From: Prochlorococcus sp. AG-409-P01
GTDB lineage: Bacteria; Cyanobacteriota; Cyanobacteriia; PCC-6307; Cyanobiaceae
Assembly: GCA_003215335.1 (NCBI GenBank)
Contig: QCKM01000007.1
Location: 20,315 to 84,314, forward strand
Length of the DNA: 64,000 bases
Direction: 5' to 3'
The translations under genes and the position numbers were made by a program. Positions 1-9,598 of the stretch are shown here, one piece after another. Positions within the stretch are counted from its first letter, which is position 1. Each line of letters opens with the position of its first letter. The notes under the pieces are model-generated. The model was not told where the DNA came from and made no database searches. It was given only the letters and a program-made list of their open reading frames with translations.

Positions 1-1748
1 CACCCAAAAACTTGAAGACACGGGTACATGAATATGGAGGAGGAGTCCTTGCCGCCGCAGAAAAAAACAATGAGCTGATAATGACTTGGATAGATGATCA
101 AGATGGTTGTCTATGGGCACAATGGTGGAAAGGCATGGATCAAGAGAAAGGATCCTCTCCTAGTGTTCTTAAGCAAAAACATCCTCCAAAGCGGCTGTCC
201 CAATCAGGGATAGCCCCACTTGCTGACGGAATAATTGATCTGTCTAGAGAGCGCTGGATTGGATTAATGGAACAAGGTGGGAAAGATTTTTTGGTGACGT
301 TCTCGCTCAGAGAAGAAAACCAATCGCCAAAAATTCTTCATTGCGCAGAGGATTTCGCTGGTTATGCCTGCCTTAGTCCAGATCAAAGTCAACTTGCATG
401 GGTGGAATGGCAAAAGCCTTGTATGCCATGGGATGCGAGCCAACTCTGGTTGGGGTGTTTTGATAATTGTGGTGAGATAAAGGAAAAGGCTCTTATTGCA
501 GGCGACATTAATAATCAAAACACTGATATTTCCGTCTTCCAACCAACTTGGTCTCCCGAGGGCCAACTAGTAGTTGCTGAAGACAGTAGCGGTTGGTGGA
601 ATCCAATGATTTCTTCTAAACCAATAACTAATTGGGAGACACCTTGTTGGACTAGGCCATGGGGAATGCATGCTGAAACTGCAATGCCACAATGGGTATA
701 TGGAATGAGAACATTTGCCTGGTCTGGCAACAACTTATTGGCTCTTTCATGTGAACAAGGGCTATGGCACCTAAAAGAACTTTCTTGTGACGGAAGCATT
801 AATGAGATTGCTCAACCCTTTGACGATTTAGCTTATTTGCAAGCACAACCTGGACGCGCATTAGCTATTGCGAGCAATCCAACCACTGGCACTGGAATAC
901 TTGAGATAGAACTCGATAGCGGAGCCTGGAGACATTCTCCGGCAAATATTGAAGTTATTAAAACAAATCAGATCAGCATCCCAGAACCCTTCTTTTTTAA
1001 GGGATACCAAGGGAAAGAAACTCAAGCTTGGTACTACCCACCAATAGAAAAGGGGGGGGATCTAGTTGCTCCTTTATTAGTAAAAAGCCACAGTGGTCCT
1101 ACAAGCATGGCGCGACATGGACTCAACCTTGCCATCCAATTCTGGACATCAAGAGGATGGGGAGTGGTTGATGTGAATTATGGAGGCTCAACCGGCTTTG
1201 GCCGCGCATACCGAGAGCGTCTGAAATATGGATGGGGTGAAGTCGATGTTCAAGACTGTGCTTCAGCAGCCCAAGCTCTTATAGATTTAGGCAAAGCAAA
1301 AAAGGAACATATTGCAATCGAAGGAAGCAGTGCAAGTGGATTCACAACGCTAGCTTGTTTGTGCTTTCAAGATTTATTCAAGGTTGGTGCATGTCGATAT
1401 GCAGTTAGCGACCTTGCAAGTATGGCGAAAGATACGCACCGCTTTGAAGCACATTATCTAGACAGCCTGATAGGACCTTTGCCGAAAAACAAAAAGCTCT
1501 ATGAAAGTCGCTCGCCAATATTGCATGCCGACAAAATCACTTGTCCAGTGATCTTTTTCCAAGGCTTAAAAGACAAAGTTGTTCCTCCTGCTCAAACGGA
1601 GAAAATGGCTAATACACTTAAAAACAACAACATTCCTGTAGAGGTTTATACCTTCCCAGACGAGGGGCACGGATTCCGGGACTCCAAGGTTCAAATAAAG
1701 GTACTAGAAGCAACTGAAGTCTTTTTCAAGAAGCATCTCTTGCTTTAA
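1..1748 (+). CDS. Prolyl oligopeptidase (S9) family serine peptidase, 5' end missing
   Basis: The frame is open from the window edge (first full codon at base 3), so the true start lies upstream. The early RVHEYGGG motif is typical near the N-terminus of cyanobacterial S9 peptidases. An N-terminal beta-propeller-like region is followed by an alpha/beta-hydrolase domain in the last ~250 residues. Counting from codon 12-14 as residue 1, the nucleophile is probably Ser440 in G-S-S-A-S-G, where Ser replaces the usual second Gly of GxSxGG. Asp521 (GLKDKVVPP) and His553 (EGHGF) complete the triad. It probably trims peptides in the cytoplasm; the substrate is unknown. Its TAA stop overlaps the stop of the convergent sufS gene in a shared TTAA. 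Confidence 0.9.
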   Translation, partial: PKNLKTRVHEYGGGVLAAAEKNNELIMTWIDDQDGCLWAQWWKGMDQEKGSSPSVLKQKHPPKRLSQSGIAPLADGIIDLSRERWIGLMEQGGKDFLVTFSLREENQSPKILHCAEDFAGYACLSPDQSQLAWVEWQKPCMPWDASQLWLGCFDNCGEIKEKALIAGDINNQNTDISVFQPTWSPEGQLVVAEDSSGWWNPMISSKPITNWETPCWTRPWGMHAETAMPQWVYGMRTFAWSGNNLLALSCEQGLWHLKELSCDGSINEIAQPFDDLAYLQAQPGRALAIASNPTTGTGILEIELDSGAWRHSPANIEVIKTNQISIPEPFFFKGYQGKETQAWYYPPIEKGGDLVAPLLVKSHSGPTSMARHGLNLAIQFWTSRGWGVVDVNYGGSTGFGRAYRERLKYGWGEVDVQDCASAAQALIDLGKAKKEHIAIEGSSASGFTTLACLCFQDLFKVGACRYAVSDLASMAKDTHRFEAHYLDSLIGPLPKNKKLYESRSPILHADKITCPVIFFQGLKDKVVPPAQTEKMANTLKNNNIPVEVYTFPDEGHGFRDSKVQIKVLEATEVFFKKHLLL

Positions 1749-3001
1749 CTATGCTCACGCAAAAAGGCAATTGTTGAAATCAATTCATCAACAAAGTTAT
1801 CAATCTCCTCAATTGTGGTTATAAAGCTTAGGCTCGCTCTAGCCGTTCCAGCCAAACCATAATGCCTATGAAGTGGTTGACAACAATGATGACCACTACG
1901 AATAAAAATGCCACTTGCATCTAATAGTGCAGCGATGTCATTAGGATGAAGGTCACTAATGTTGAATGTTGCCAACACTCCACGGTCAGGTTGTCGTGAA
2001 GGTCTCGGCCCCAAGATCTGTAGTCCCTTGATACTTTCTAATCGCTGGAAAAGATGCTGCGTCAACTGCTGTTCCCAGTTCTTAATTGAGTCCAAGCCAA
2101 TCTTCTGTAGATAATCAAGAGCCGCACCCATGGCAATTGCTTCTCCAATAGCAGGAGTACCTGCTTCAAACTTATGAGGCAATTCAGCCCAACTACTCTG
2201 ATCAAGGTATACATCCTGAATCATTTCACCACCCCCCAAAAATGGAGGCATCGACTCTAAGACCTCTTCATGAGACCACAGAAAACCTATTCCAGTTGGA
2301 CCACAAAGTTTGTGGGACGAGCCCACAAGAAAGTCGACTCCCAAAGAAGCCACATCAACAACTTGATGAGCCAAACTTTGGCAAGCGTCAACCATCACTA
2401 ATGCTCCCTTGCCATGAGCTAATGCAGCAACCTCGGAAATAGGATTACAAGTCCCGAGTGTGTTGCTTATGTGTACCAAGCTCACTAGCTTGGTACGTTC
2501 ATTAAGCTTGGTACAAAAATCATCAAGATCCAACTCACCGCAAGTTGTCAAGCCAACATATCGAATTACGCAGCCTGTACGTTGAGCTAATAACTGCCAA
2601 GGAACAATATTGCTATGGTGCTCCATCAAACTAATCAAGATCTCATCGCCCTCCTTTAATACTGAATCTCCCCAAGTTCGGGCTACAAGATTGATACCTT
2701 CACTAGCATTGCGCGTAAAAACAATTTCTTTTGGAGTCTTTGCATTTATAAAGCCAGCCGTAATTTCACGAGCACCCTCAAAAGCATCTGTAGCTCTAGC
2801 ACTCAATTGATGAGCTCCGCGATGAACATTTGCATTATTGTTGATGTAGTAGTTATTTAAAACATCAAGAACTTTTTGAGGCTTCTGACTAGTGGCTGCA
2901 TGATCAAGATAGATAAAAGACTGATCATCTGATTTATCAGAAGCAAGCATAGGGAAATCCCTACGTGTTATCTCTGCCAGAGTCATCGTCCCCATATCCA
3001 T
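1745..3001 (-). CDS. sufS: Cysteine desulfurase SufS (group II)
   Basis: A PLP enzyme that takes sulfur from cysteine and passes it to the SufBCD scaffold. The sequence shows the LDHAATSQKP start of the fold, the SSHKLCGPTG motif carrying the PLP lysine, and the active-site cysteine loop RSGHHCCQPL near the C-terminus. I chose the ATG at 3001 (MDMGTMTLAEI), which falls 4 bp after the sufD stop. A longer reading from 3049 would overlap sufD by 44 bp, and its extra residues do not resemble the family. It is the last gene of sufB-C-D-S, presumably controlled by SufR from the divergent gene upstream. About 418 aa is normal for the family. Confidence 0.95.
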   Translation of the reverse strand: MDMGTMTLAEITRRDFPMLASDKSDDQSFIYLDHAATSQKPQKVLDVLNNYYINNNANVHRGAHQLSARATDAFEGAREITAGFINAKTPKEIVFTRNASEGINLVARTWGDSVLKEGDEILISLMEHHSNIVPWQLLAQRTGCVIRYVGLTTCGELDLDDFCTKLNERTKLVSLVHISNTLGTCNPISEVAALAHGKGALVMVDACQSLAHQVVDVASLGVDFLVGSSHKLCGPTGIGFLWSHEEVLESMPPFLGGGEMIQDVYLDQSSWAELPHKFEAGTPAIGEAIAMGAALDYLQKIGLDSIKNWEQQLTQHLFQRLESIKGLQILGPRPSRQPDRGVLATFNISDLHPNDIAALLDASGIFIRSGHHCCQPLHRHYGLAGTARASLSFITTIEEIDNFVDELISTIAFLREHS

Positions 3002-3005
3002 CGTT

Positions 3006-4232
3006 TTAAACGGAGACCAATTGATCAAGAAGGGTCCAGCGCTCACCATTAATAGGCAAGCATTTGATTATCTCCTGACAATATCCCTGCAAAAGTAATT
3101 TCATAGATCGGTCGGAAGAGATGCCCCTACTCCTCATATAAAACAATTCATCCTGCTGCAACTGACTTACAGTTGCGCCATGAGCACAGCGCACATCATC
3201 AGCAACAATTTGCAGTTCAGGCTTTGTGTCAATCCGTGCTCGACCAGAAAGCAACAAATTCCTACTCAACTGTGCAGCATTAGTTCTTTGTGCTGCTCGA
3301 GGGACATCAATGGCACCATTAAATATGGAATGCGAGCTATCAGAGGCCACAGCTTTCTGCAGTTGATCCAAATCACCTTCAGGGCCATCAAATCGAACAA
3401 AAGAATGAGTAGCCAATTGCTCACTCTTACTAGCAATCTGTAAGCCACGAAGAACAGTTTTGGCCTGGCCATTAACTTGAACTAAACGAGGTTCTAATCG
3501 GCCAAACAACCACCCCTGTTGAACAGACGTCAACTCATAGTTACTACGCGTTTCCTGCTCAACGGCAAGATGAGCCATCAAACTCGCATCCCCTCCTCCA
3601 AGAGCGACCCAACCATGATTAAGAGAGGCTTCCTGCCCTAAATGAATTTCGAGCAAATGACTATGAGCTGAATGTCTAGAGCCCAAAACCACCTGAAGAA
3701 GATCCAACCGAGCATTTTCTTCTAGAACCAGGACCACTCTGGTTGCAGATAGCTCACTAGGTCTTGCATTGATTACCAGCTCAAGCGGCGGCAAGTCCGA
3801 ACCATCCACTTTCAACGCCAAAACATTCATTGCACAAGCATGGTTTATTGCTATAGGCCATGTGGCGTTGCATTCACACACATCAAGAGTATGTCCAAGA
3901 GTTTGCTCCAATTCCTCTGAAGTCAATGGAGTAATTCCATTCGGTAAAGAGATGGACTCCAAAGGATCACGAAATGGATCTAGCACCACTCTCAAAGATT
4001 CACTTTGAGGTCTAGGCCATTTATCTTGTCCATAATCATGCACATCAGTTTGCTGAGAAGAAACAGGCAACTTCAACAAAGCTTCTAAACGCGCCAAATC
4101 ACATAAACGCCAAGACTCCTCAGCAAAATCTGGCAATCCCAAACTTGCCAAATACTGGCGGCCACGCCTTTGTACTGACTCAAGGACCCCATAAGGAGCT
4201 GGCAAAGAAACCAGCCATTCAGGAGCTGACAT
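3006..4232 (-). CDS. sufD: Fe-S cluster assembly protein SufD
   Basis: Scaffold partner of SufB in the SufBC2D complex. The sequence shows a long beta-helix-type region and the C-terminal SufBD core with CAHGATVSQL followed by DELFYMRSRGI, the family signature. The reading frame could start at GTG 4238, which overlaps the sufC stop. However, the AGGAGG just upstream is only about 4 nt from that GTG and about 10 nt from the ATG at 4232, so I prefer the ATG. Start-stop coupling to sufC indicates translation from one mRNA. Confidence 0.94.
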   Translation of the reverse strand: MSAPEWLVSLPAPYGVLESVQRRGRQYLASLGLPDFAEESWRLCDLARLEALLKLPVSSQQTDVHDYGQDKWPRPQSESLRVVLDPFRDPLESISLPNGITPLTSEELEQTLGHTLDVCECNATWPIAINHACAMNVLALKVDGSDLPPLELVINARPSELSATRVVLVLEENARLDLLQVVLGSRHSAHSHLLEIHLGQEASLNHGWVALGGGDASLMAHLAVEQETRSNYELTSVQQGWLFGRLEPRLVQVNGQAKTVLRGLQIASKSEQLATHSFVRFDGPEGDLDQLQKAVASDSSHSIFNGAIDVPRAAQRTNAAQLSRNLLLSGRARIDTKPELQIVADDVRCAHGATVSQLQQDELFYMRSRGISSDRSMKLLLQGYCQEIIKCLPINGERWTLLDQLVSV

Positions 4233-4234
4233 TG

Positions 4235-5023
4235 TCACTCACCCTCCTGATCAAGAGAAGGATCATCCAACCAGTCATATCCAGCTTGTTCCAGTTTCAA
4301 TGCTAATTCTGGCCCGCCCGTACGCAGGATCCTGCCTGCAGCCATGACATGCACAAAATGTGGTGTTATCTCATTCAACAATCTTTGATAATGAGTGATC
4401 AACAAAGTGGCATTATCAGGGTTAGCTAGTTGCTTAACACCAGAAGCCACAACCCTTAAAGCATCAATATCAAGACCAGAGTCTGTCTCATCAAGAATTG
4501 AGACTATTGGTTCTAGTAAGGCCATTTGAAGAATCTCATTTCGCTTTTTCTCTCCCCCAGAAAAACCCTCATTAACGCTTCGCTCTAGAAAAGCAGGGTC
4601 CATTTGCACAATCTTCAAGCGATCAATCACAAAATCTTCAAAGTCAAACAAATCCAGCTCTTCCTCGCCTCGACATTGACGGCGGGCATTTGTAGCGACA
4701 CGAAGAAACTCAAGGTTGCTAACTCCTGGGATCTCAATGGGATATTGGAAACCTAGAAATACTCCTAAGCGAGCACGCTCTTCAGGTTCCATCGCCAAAA
4801 GATCTTGTCCACAAAATAAAACTTGCCCAGAGGTCACTTTGTAGGAGGGATGACCAGCAAGGATTTTTGCAAGTGTGCTTTTTCCACAGCCATTGCGCCC
4901 CATCAAAGCGTGGATTTCCCCAGAATGTACTCGCAAATTCACCCCTTGAAGAATTGGTTGATCTTCAACAGATGCATGGAGATCGGAAATGTCAAGAATC
5001 AACTTGGTGTCTTTAGAAATCAC
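4235..5023 (-). CDS. sufC: Fe-S assembly ATPase SufC
   Basis: Soluble ABC-type ATPase that drives the SufBCD scaffold. Visible motifs are Walker A (GRNGCGKST, around residues 42-50), the Q-loop FQYPIEIPG typical of SufC, the signature [10 protein letters not shown], and Walker B leading to [13 protein letters not shown], where the D-loop D-S-G-L-D is diagnostic of SufC. It starts with GTG at 5023, about 50 bp after the sufB stop, and overlaps the region of the sufD start. The length of 262 aa is normal. Confidence 0.95.
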   Translation of the reverse strand: MISKDTKLILDISDLHASVEDQPILQGVNLRVHSGEIHALMGRNGCGKSTLAKILAGHPSYKVTSGQVLFCGQDLLAMEPEERARLGVFLGFQYPIEIPGVSNLEFLRVATNARRQCRGEEELDLFDFEDFVIDRLKIVQMDPAFLERSVNEGFSGGEKKRNEILQMALLEPIVSILDETDSGLDIDALRVVASGVKQLANPDNATLLITHYQRLLNEITPHFVHVMAAGRILRTGGPELALKLEQAGYDWLDDPSLDQEGE

Positions 5024-5073
5024 ATCAGAAGAACAGAGAGCGTTTTAGAGAAAAGAAGGAAATGTTTGAGTGG

Positions 5074-6516
5074 TTAGCCCACTGAACCTTCCAGCTTTAA
5101 AGCAAGAAGCTTGTCTGCCTCTGCCGCAAATTCCATAGGCAACTGATTAAAAACATCACGGCAGAAGCCACTAACCATCATTGAGACAGCCTCCTCTTGG
5201 CCTACACCTCTACTCTGAAGGTAGAACAATTGATCCTCTGAGATGCGGCAGGTACTAGCCTCATGCTCAATGTTGGCTTCAGTTTGCTGTGAGCGAATAT
5301 ATGGGTAGGTATTCGCAGCGGCTTGATCACCTATCAACATAGAGTCACACTGACTGTAATTACGTGCTCCTTTGGCTTTAGGGCCCATCTGAACCAGTCC
5401 CCGGTAACTATTAGTTGAATTACCTGCACTAATACCTTTGCTGACAATTGTTGATCGAGTTCTTGGACCAACATGAAGCATCTTTGTTCCAGTGTCAGCC
5501 TTTTGAAGGTTATTTGTTAACGCTACTGAATAAAATTCACCGACTGAATCTTGGCCTTGCAATACACAACTAGGATATTTCCATGTAATCGCCGAGCCAG
5601 TCTCAACCTGTGACCAACTGATTTTGCTGCGGTCTCCCCTACAATGACCTCGCTTAGTAACAAAGTTGTATATCCCTCCAATACCTTCTTCATTACCTGA
5701 ATACCAGTTTTGCACTGTCGAATACTTAATTGAGGAATCATCTAGTGCTACTAATTCGACCACTGCTGCATGAAGTGTGTTTGTATCAAACATTGGAGCA
5801 GTACAACCTTCCAAATAGCTGACAGATGACCTCTCTTCTGCAATGATTAGTGTCCTTTCGAATTGCCCAATATCCCCTGAATTAATTCTAAAATATGAAG
5901 ATAGTTCCATAGGGCACTGAACATCTTTGGGAATAAATACAAAAGATCCATCACTAAATACAGCTGAATTTAGTGCCGCAAAAAAATTGTCATTTGAAGG
6001 CACAACAGTTCCTAAATACTTTTCAACTAAGTCTGGATACTCATTAACCGCTTCGCCAATTGAGCAAAATATAACGCCAGATTCTGCAAGCTTTTCTTTA
6101 TAGGTAGTCGCTATCGAAACGCTATCAAAAACTGCATCTACGGCAACATTAGACAATCTCTTCTGCTCACTTAATGGTATCCCTAGCTTGTCAAAGGTCT
6201 CAAGCAGCTTTGGGTCAACTTCATCCAAGCTGGCTTTCTTTTGATCTTTTTTTGGTGCCGCATAATAAATAATATCCTGATAATCGATAGATTTATAGCC
6301 AAACTTAGCCCAATCAGGCTCTTTCATCTTCAACCATTGCCGATAAGCACGCAATCTAAACTCAAGCAAAAACTTTGGCTCTTCCTTTTTGGATGAGATC
6401 AATCTAATAACATCTTCATTAATACCTTTGTCAATCTTTTCGGTCTCAATATCAGTAATAAAGCCATATTTATATGGCTGAGATACAACTTCTTGAACTG
6501 GATTTTGACTACTCAT
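5074..6516 (-). CDS. sufB: Fe-S cluster assembly scaffold SufB
   Basis: Core scaffold on which the Fe-S cluster is built. The sequence has the long SufBD beta-helix core with [15 protein letters not shown] residues ([12 protein letters not shown]), the [14 protein letters not shown] region, and the C-terminal [21 protein letters not shown], in which the conserved Cys is present. The ATG at 6516 (MSSQNPV) gives 480 aa, the usual cyanobacterial length. The reading can be extended to a TTG at 6537, but this adds only a hydrophobic scrap. It is the first gene of the sufBCDS operon, and its promoter lies in the gap shared with sufR. Confidence 0.95.
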   Translation of the reverse strand: MSSQNPVQEVVSQPYKYGFITDIETEKIDKGINEDVIRLISSKKEEPKFLLEFRLRAYRQWLKMKEPDWAKFGYKSIDYQDIIYYAAPKKDQKKASLDEVDPKLLETFDKLGIPLSEQKRLSNVAVDAVFDSVSIATTYKEKLAESGVIFCSIGEAVNEYPDLVEKYLGTVVPSNDNFFAALNSAVFSDGSFVFIPKDVQCPMELSSYFRINSGDIGQFERTLIIAEERSSVSYLEGCTAPMFDTNTLHAAVVELVALDDSSIKYSTVQNWYSGNEEGIGGIYNFVTKRGHCRGDRSKISWSQVETGSAITWKYPSCVLQGQDSVGEFYSVALTNNLQKADTGTKMLHVGPRTRSTIVSKGISAGNSTNSYRGLVQMGPKAKGARNYSQCDSMLIGDQAAANTYPYIRSQQTEANIEHEASTCRISEDQLFYLQSRGVGQEEAVSMMVSGFCRDVFNQLPMEFAAEADKLLALKLEGSVG

Positions 6517-6695
6517 ACCTTGTAGTAGGAGGAACAAAAATTTAACTTGACTAGTGTCGCTTCAATAAGCGCACTGATTGCTCTAGCAAGGCGCATTACG
6601 AGCTTGGGGCATGAAGCCTCAGCAAGGAGCAAGCTTAGGAATATGCTCTAAACCAATAGGCAGGAGCAGCAGCAAGGAAATACTCTTGGTAATAC

Positions 6696-6711
6696 GAAAC
6701 CAAGTTGTTTC
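6696..6711. repeat. Inverted repeat GAAAC-N6-GTTTC, candidate SufR operator
   Basis: A perfect 5+5 inverted repeat with a 6-nt spacer that itself contains AAC-CAA-GTT symmetry. It sits about 180 bp upstream of the sufB start in the divergent sufB/sufR gap. Assignment to SufR rests on position and symmetry only. Confidence 0.3.
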
Positions 6712-6873
6712 CTATTTAAGAGCCTAGAACACAACCTTATCGGTAGAGGCTTCTTGTAATTTTCCCCAAACTGACCAATTACAGAACAAACCAATCCATA
6801 AAATCTTAAATGCAAGTCACCCTCTAGGCTTTAGCAAAGAATCCATGCATGAACACACAGTTGCTAGTTTTTC

Positions 6874-6887
6874 CAATTAAAGAATTG
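6874..6887. repeat. Inverted repeat CAATT-N4-AATTG, candidate operator upstream of sufR
   Basis: A perfect 5+5 repeat about 95 bp upstream of the sufR start, in AT-rich DNA. It is a possible autoregulatory site. AT-rich repeats of this size also arise by chance. Confidence 0.22.
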
Positions 6888-6980
6888 AAAAGCAGCAACA
6901 TTGGAATTAGAAAGATGAAATTTCAATTTCTTCCCCAAGCGCACTATGTTCATGGCATGGTTAGGTCAGGCTTATAAAAA

Positions 6981-7628
6981 ATGCTTAAAGAGGTGCTAGC
7001 CCCCACTCGCCAAGCAACATTAACTCTCTTGCTAAGGGAAGGTGAAAGTAGTGCGTCGAGTCTTGCGAACTCTTTGGGAATATCAGTTCAAGCAATGCGG
7101 CGTCATCTAAGAAGCCTTGAAGAAGATGGTTTAGTCAAAGCAAATCAAGTGTCAATAGGGCCAGGCCGGCCATTCAATCTTTGGGAACTAACACAAGAAG
7201 GTGAAAATCGATTTCCCAATAGCAGCGAGAACTTTGCAATAGAGCTATTGAACTCACTCGAAACCTCTTTTTCAAAAGAGTCAATAACAACGCTTTTCAG
7301 CATGCAAGCTCAAAAAAAAGCAGCCAACTATCACAAAAAAATCGGGCCAGGCAGTGTCAAAGATCGCTTGAAGAAGCTCGTTGAATTACGCAGATTAGAA
7401 GGCTATATGGCTGAATTAAAACCTCTGGAGGAGAAAGTTGGTTGGTACTTGAGTGAATTCCACTGCTCTATTAGACGAATTGCTGAAGAGCATCCTGCTA
7501 TATGCGATCAGGAGTTAAAGCTCATTCGACACATGTTTCCTGAATGTCACGTAGAACGAGTCAAGTGGAGGATTGATGGTGGCCACTCTTGTGGCTTCCA
7601 AGTCACTCCAAAAGAAGGCTATGAATAA
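6981..7628 (+). CDS. sufR: Fe-S cluster biosynthesis transcriptional regulator SufR
   Basis: Fe-S-binding repressor of the suf operon. The N-terminal ~75 residues form a winged helix-turn-helix (SSASSLANSLGISVQAMRRHL, split here as SSASSLANSLG then ISVQAMRRHL). The C-terminal third carries four cysteines spaced C-X12-C-X13-C-X14-C, the ligand pattern known for cyanobacterial SufR. It is divergent from sufBCDS, the canonical cyanobacterial arrangement. The length of 215 aa is normal. The start ATG at 6981 follows an AT-rich stretch with no clear Shine-Dalgarno. The stop overlaps the next start by 8 bp. Confidence 0.95.
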   Translation: MLKEVLAPTRQATLTLLLREGESSASSLANSLGISVQAMRRHLRSLEEDGLVKANQVSIGPGRPFNLWELTQEGENRFPNSSENFAIELLNSLETSFSKESITTLFSMQAQKKAANYHKKIGPGSVKDRLKKLVELRRLEGYMAELKPLEEKVGWYLSEFHCSIRRIAEEHPAICDQELKLIRHMFPECHVERVKWRIDGGHSCGFQVTPKEGYE

Positions 7629-8016
7629 CTCAACTTCTTTTGAGGAGTCCCTACTAACTAAAAAAGAACTTGATCAAATAGAAGACACCCAGCTACCTAT
7701 ACGTGAACGCCACCATCTAAGACTCTTGGCACATTGCCTCGCATGTTTTCATTCAATTGCAGGCGATATAAAAGAAGGTCCTCTCCCAACTGAAAGCGAA
7801 CAAATTCAATGGTGCTTGGAACAACCCATGCTGTCCAAAGATAAAGAATTTATACCCGTTTTAGTAGCTCAATTAAAGAAGGCAGGGCAACAACTGGAAG
7901 AACTGGCAACCTATGCAAACACATCTCCTCTAGAACTGAAATTGAAGGATTTGATTACGTCAAGCATCAAATATCATCACCAACAAGGCAGTCATCCGAT
8001 CAAACGCCCTGACTGA
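7621..8016 (+). CDS. Conserved hypothetical protein downstream of sufR
   Basis: A soluble, mostly helical protein of 131 aa with no family I recognise. It has an R-E-R-H-H-L-R-L-L-A-H-C segment and charged, leucine-rich helices, with no signal peptide or membrane segment. The ATG at 7621 overlaps the sufR stop (ATGAATAA), so the two are almost certainly cotranscribed and translationally coupled. A longer reading from 7573 would run through the sufR coding end and is unlikely. A link to Fe-S regulation is inferred from position only. Confidence 0.75.
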   Translation: MNNSTSFEESLLTKKELDQIEDTQLPIRERHHLRLLAHCLACFHSIAGDIKEGPLPTESEQIQWCLEQPMLSKDKEFIPVLVAQLKKAGQQLEELATYANTSPLELKLKDLITSSIKYHHQQGSHPIKRPD

Positions 8017-8087
8017 ACTGAAGAAAACAGGTGTTTTTAAAAAACAACTCCTAAAATTAAAGCTTCTCAAAAGCCTCATGCTGACGT

Positions 8088-8107
8088 CCAAAAAACAATT
8101 TTTTTGG
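8088..8107 (+). terminator. T-rich hairpin after the sufR unit, possible terminator
   Basis: CCAAAAAA, a 4-nt loop, then TTTTTTGG forms an 8-bp A/T-rich hairpin 70 bp past the stop at 8016 and about 100 bp before the next gene. The stem is weak and there is no separate U-run, so function as a terminator is uncertain. Confidence 0.3.
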
Positions 8108-8206
8108 GTCTGGAGTCAGTAGATCCTGACCACTTGGGTTATATACGACCGGAATAAGTGAAAATTGCCGTCGATTGATCCCAAACAAAATCGGAGTTTT
8201 TAAGAC

Positions 8207-9301
8207 GTGATCGAAGACCAATCCCAATTATCACGTCTCACCCTCCGTCAACTGCGTTACATGGCAAGTGACTTGGGAGTCCCGCTCTACAGCAGAAAAA
8301 GCAAAGAATCACTTATTAAAGCGATTGGCCTCTACAAAAGCAAAAGAGAAGCCGATCAACAAATACTTAGGAACAACAAGGAAAGTAACTTTGAGCCCCA
8401 AGAGGGAAGCACAGTCGTTTTTCTCCCAAGAGATCCGCAATGGGCTTATGTCTTTTGGGAAATCTCTGAATCGGACCGTAAAAAAGCTCAAGAGCAAGGG
8501 GCTAACCGAATTTACCTTCGCCTAGCAGATGTAACAGGAATGACAGCGGGCACCGCCCATCCTCATACTCTTCAAGAAGTTCCTGTTGATAGCCACAGTA
8601 CTGAATGGTATCTACCGATTCCTTTGTCAGATAGAGAATATCGCGTAGAGCTTGGTTATAGGTTTTCCAATAAGTGGAAATCTCTAGCATTTTCATCGGC
8701 AGCACTAGTTCCTTCTTTACATCCAAGCGATCAGATCCTCGACCAATTTGTTCCTTTTAGCCTGGAAGAAGCCACTACGAGTCCTATCACCACGCTCCAA
8801 TCCTCCACTTCCTCCACTGTTGCCGAACCTGAGACAAGAGACAACCAACTTCACGAGCGTCTTTATCAGACTGCTACAAAGCACTTTCGGGAAACCCGAG
8901 TTGGTTCAGAAGCTTTCCAAGAGCAAGACAATCTTGCCAATAGAAAGAAGAATCTGAACGATTCAGGCATAGGTCTATGGGCAAGTGGTCGTAACGAGTC
9001 CGGCATTGGCGGAATAGCTCCTCGCGAAAGGTCCTTCTGGCTAGTGGCAGATGCAGAGCTGATTGTTTATGGTTCAACTGATCCCGCCGCTCGCCTAACC
9101 ATTGGTGGAGAAGAAGTCCCCCTTTCCAAGGACGGTACCTTTCGTCTACAAGTCCCATTTAGAGATGGTCAACAAAAATATCCAATAACAGCAATCTCTT
9201 CAGATGGAGAACAAAAGCGCAACATCACTCTTAACTTTGAACGCAACACTCCAGAAGACAACACCATCACCAAGCAACATGCCAACTCTGAATGGTTCTG
9301 A
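8207..9301 (+). CDS. DUF4912 protein with N-terminal Rho-N-like domain
   Basis: GTG start at 8207, 364 aa. Residues ~5-40 resemble the Rho termination factor N-terminal (SAP-like) fold, with the L-R-Q-L-R-Y-M-A segment and K-E-S-L-I-K-A-I. Residues ~60-170 match the DUF4912 pattern (FLPRDPQWAYVFWEI, then RIYLRLADVTG), followed by a low-complexity Ser/Thr linker. A second beta-rich piece near the C-terminus reads FWLVADAELIVYGSTDPAARLTIGG, split as FWLVADAELIVYG and STDPAARLTIGG. The function is unknown, and a nucleic-acid- or glycan-binding role is possible. It overlaps the following small gene by 23 bp. Confidence 0.8.
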   Translation: MIEDQSQLSRLTLRQLRYMASDLGVPLYSRKSKESLIKAIGLYKSKREADQQILRNNKESNFEPQEGSTVVFLPRDPQWAYVFWEISESDRKKAQEQGANRIYLRLADVTGMTAGTAHPHTLQEVPVDSHSTEWYLPIPLSDREYRVELGYRFSNKWKSLAFSSAALVPSLHPSDQILDQFVPFSLEEATTSPITTLQSSTSSTVAEPETRDNQLHERLYQTATKHFRETRVGSEAFQEQDNLANRKKNLNDSGIGLWASGRNESGIGGIAPRERSFWLVADAELIVYGSTDPAARLTIGGEEVPLSKDGTFRLQVPFRDGQQKYPITAISSDGEQKRNITLNFERNTPEDNTITKQHANSEWF

Positions 9302-9494
9302 TCAAAACTCACAGTCTTTAAGCAGATTGCGCTTTTTCGTGGCAATCACACCAGTTGCAGGAGCTTTGATATTTCCCCTAGTAGTACCACTTGTAATGAC
9401 CTGGCTTGGAATTTCTAGTGGTGTATTAATCGCCTTGGCACTTAGCACTGTTTGGTTCGTTGCCATGCTCAGCACCTCAGAGATGCCCCATTAG
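9279..9494 (+). CDS. Small membrane protein, two predicted TM helices
   Basis: 71 aa starting at ATG 9279, inside the end of the DUF4912 gene. After a polar N-terminus (~18 residues) two hydrophobic segments follow: FVAITPVAGALIFPLVVPLV and GISSGVLIALALSTVWFVAM. The 23-bp overlap suggests coupling to the upstream gene. I do not recognise a family. The reading frame extends upstream to 9204, but that part is antisense-like filler within the other gene. Confidence 0.65.
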   Translation: MPTLNGSDQNSQSLSRLRFFVAITPVAGALIFPLVVPLVMTWLGISSGVLIALALSTVWFVAMLSTSEMPH

Positions 9495-9598
9495 CTGCCA
9501 AAAGTCAAATTTTTAGAAATTTATAGAAAAAAGTTCAGCAATAATTAAAAAACAAAGGATTTGGCGATCAATTCATAAGAATCAGAATAGAGGTTCCT

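Larger units (their letters stand above)
6517..6980. promoter_or_regulatory. sufB-sufR divergent intergenic region
   Basis: This gap of about 460 bp lies between the divergent sufB and sufR starts and is the only gene-free stretch over 300 bp in the window. In cyanobacteria SufR represses sufBCDS from this region, so promoters and SufR operators are expected here. I see two inverted repeats: GAAAC-N6-GTTTC at 6696-6711 and CAATT-N4-AATTG at 6874-6887. I did not find the CAAC-N6-GTTG form described for Synechocystis SufR. No convincing small ORF or RNA gene was recognised. Confidence 0.6.

Noticed and set aside
3002..3049. Longer SufS starting inside sufD
   Set aside because: The extra residues do not resemble SufS, and an ATG at 3001 fits tight operon spacing.
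6538..6980. Small RNA or hidden ORF in the sufB-sufR gap
   Set aside because: No ORF with coding character and no strong hairpin-plus-U-run. Regulatory DNA explains the space.
9204..9278. Upstream extension of the 71-aa membrane protein
   Set aside because: It lies wholly inside the DUF4912 gene in another frame and adds low-complexity residues.
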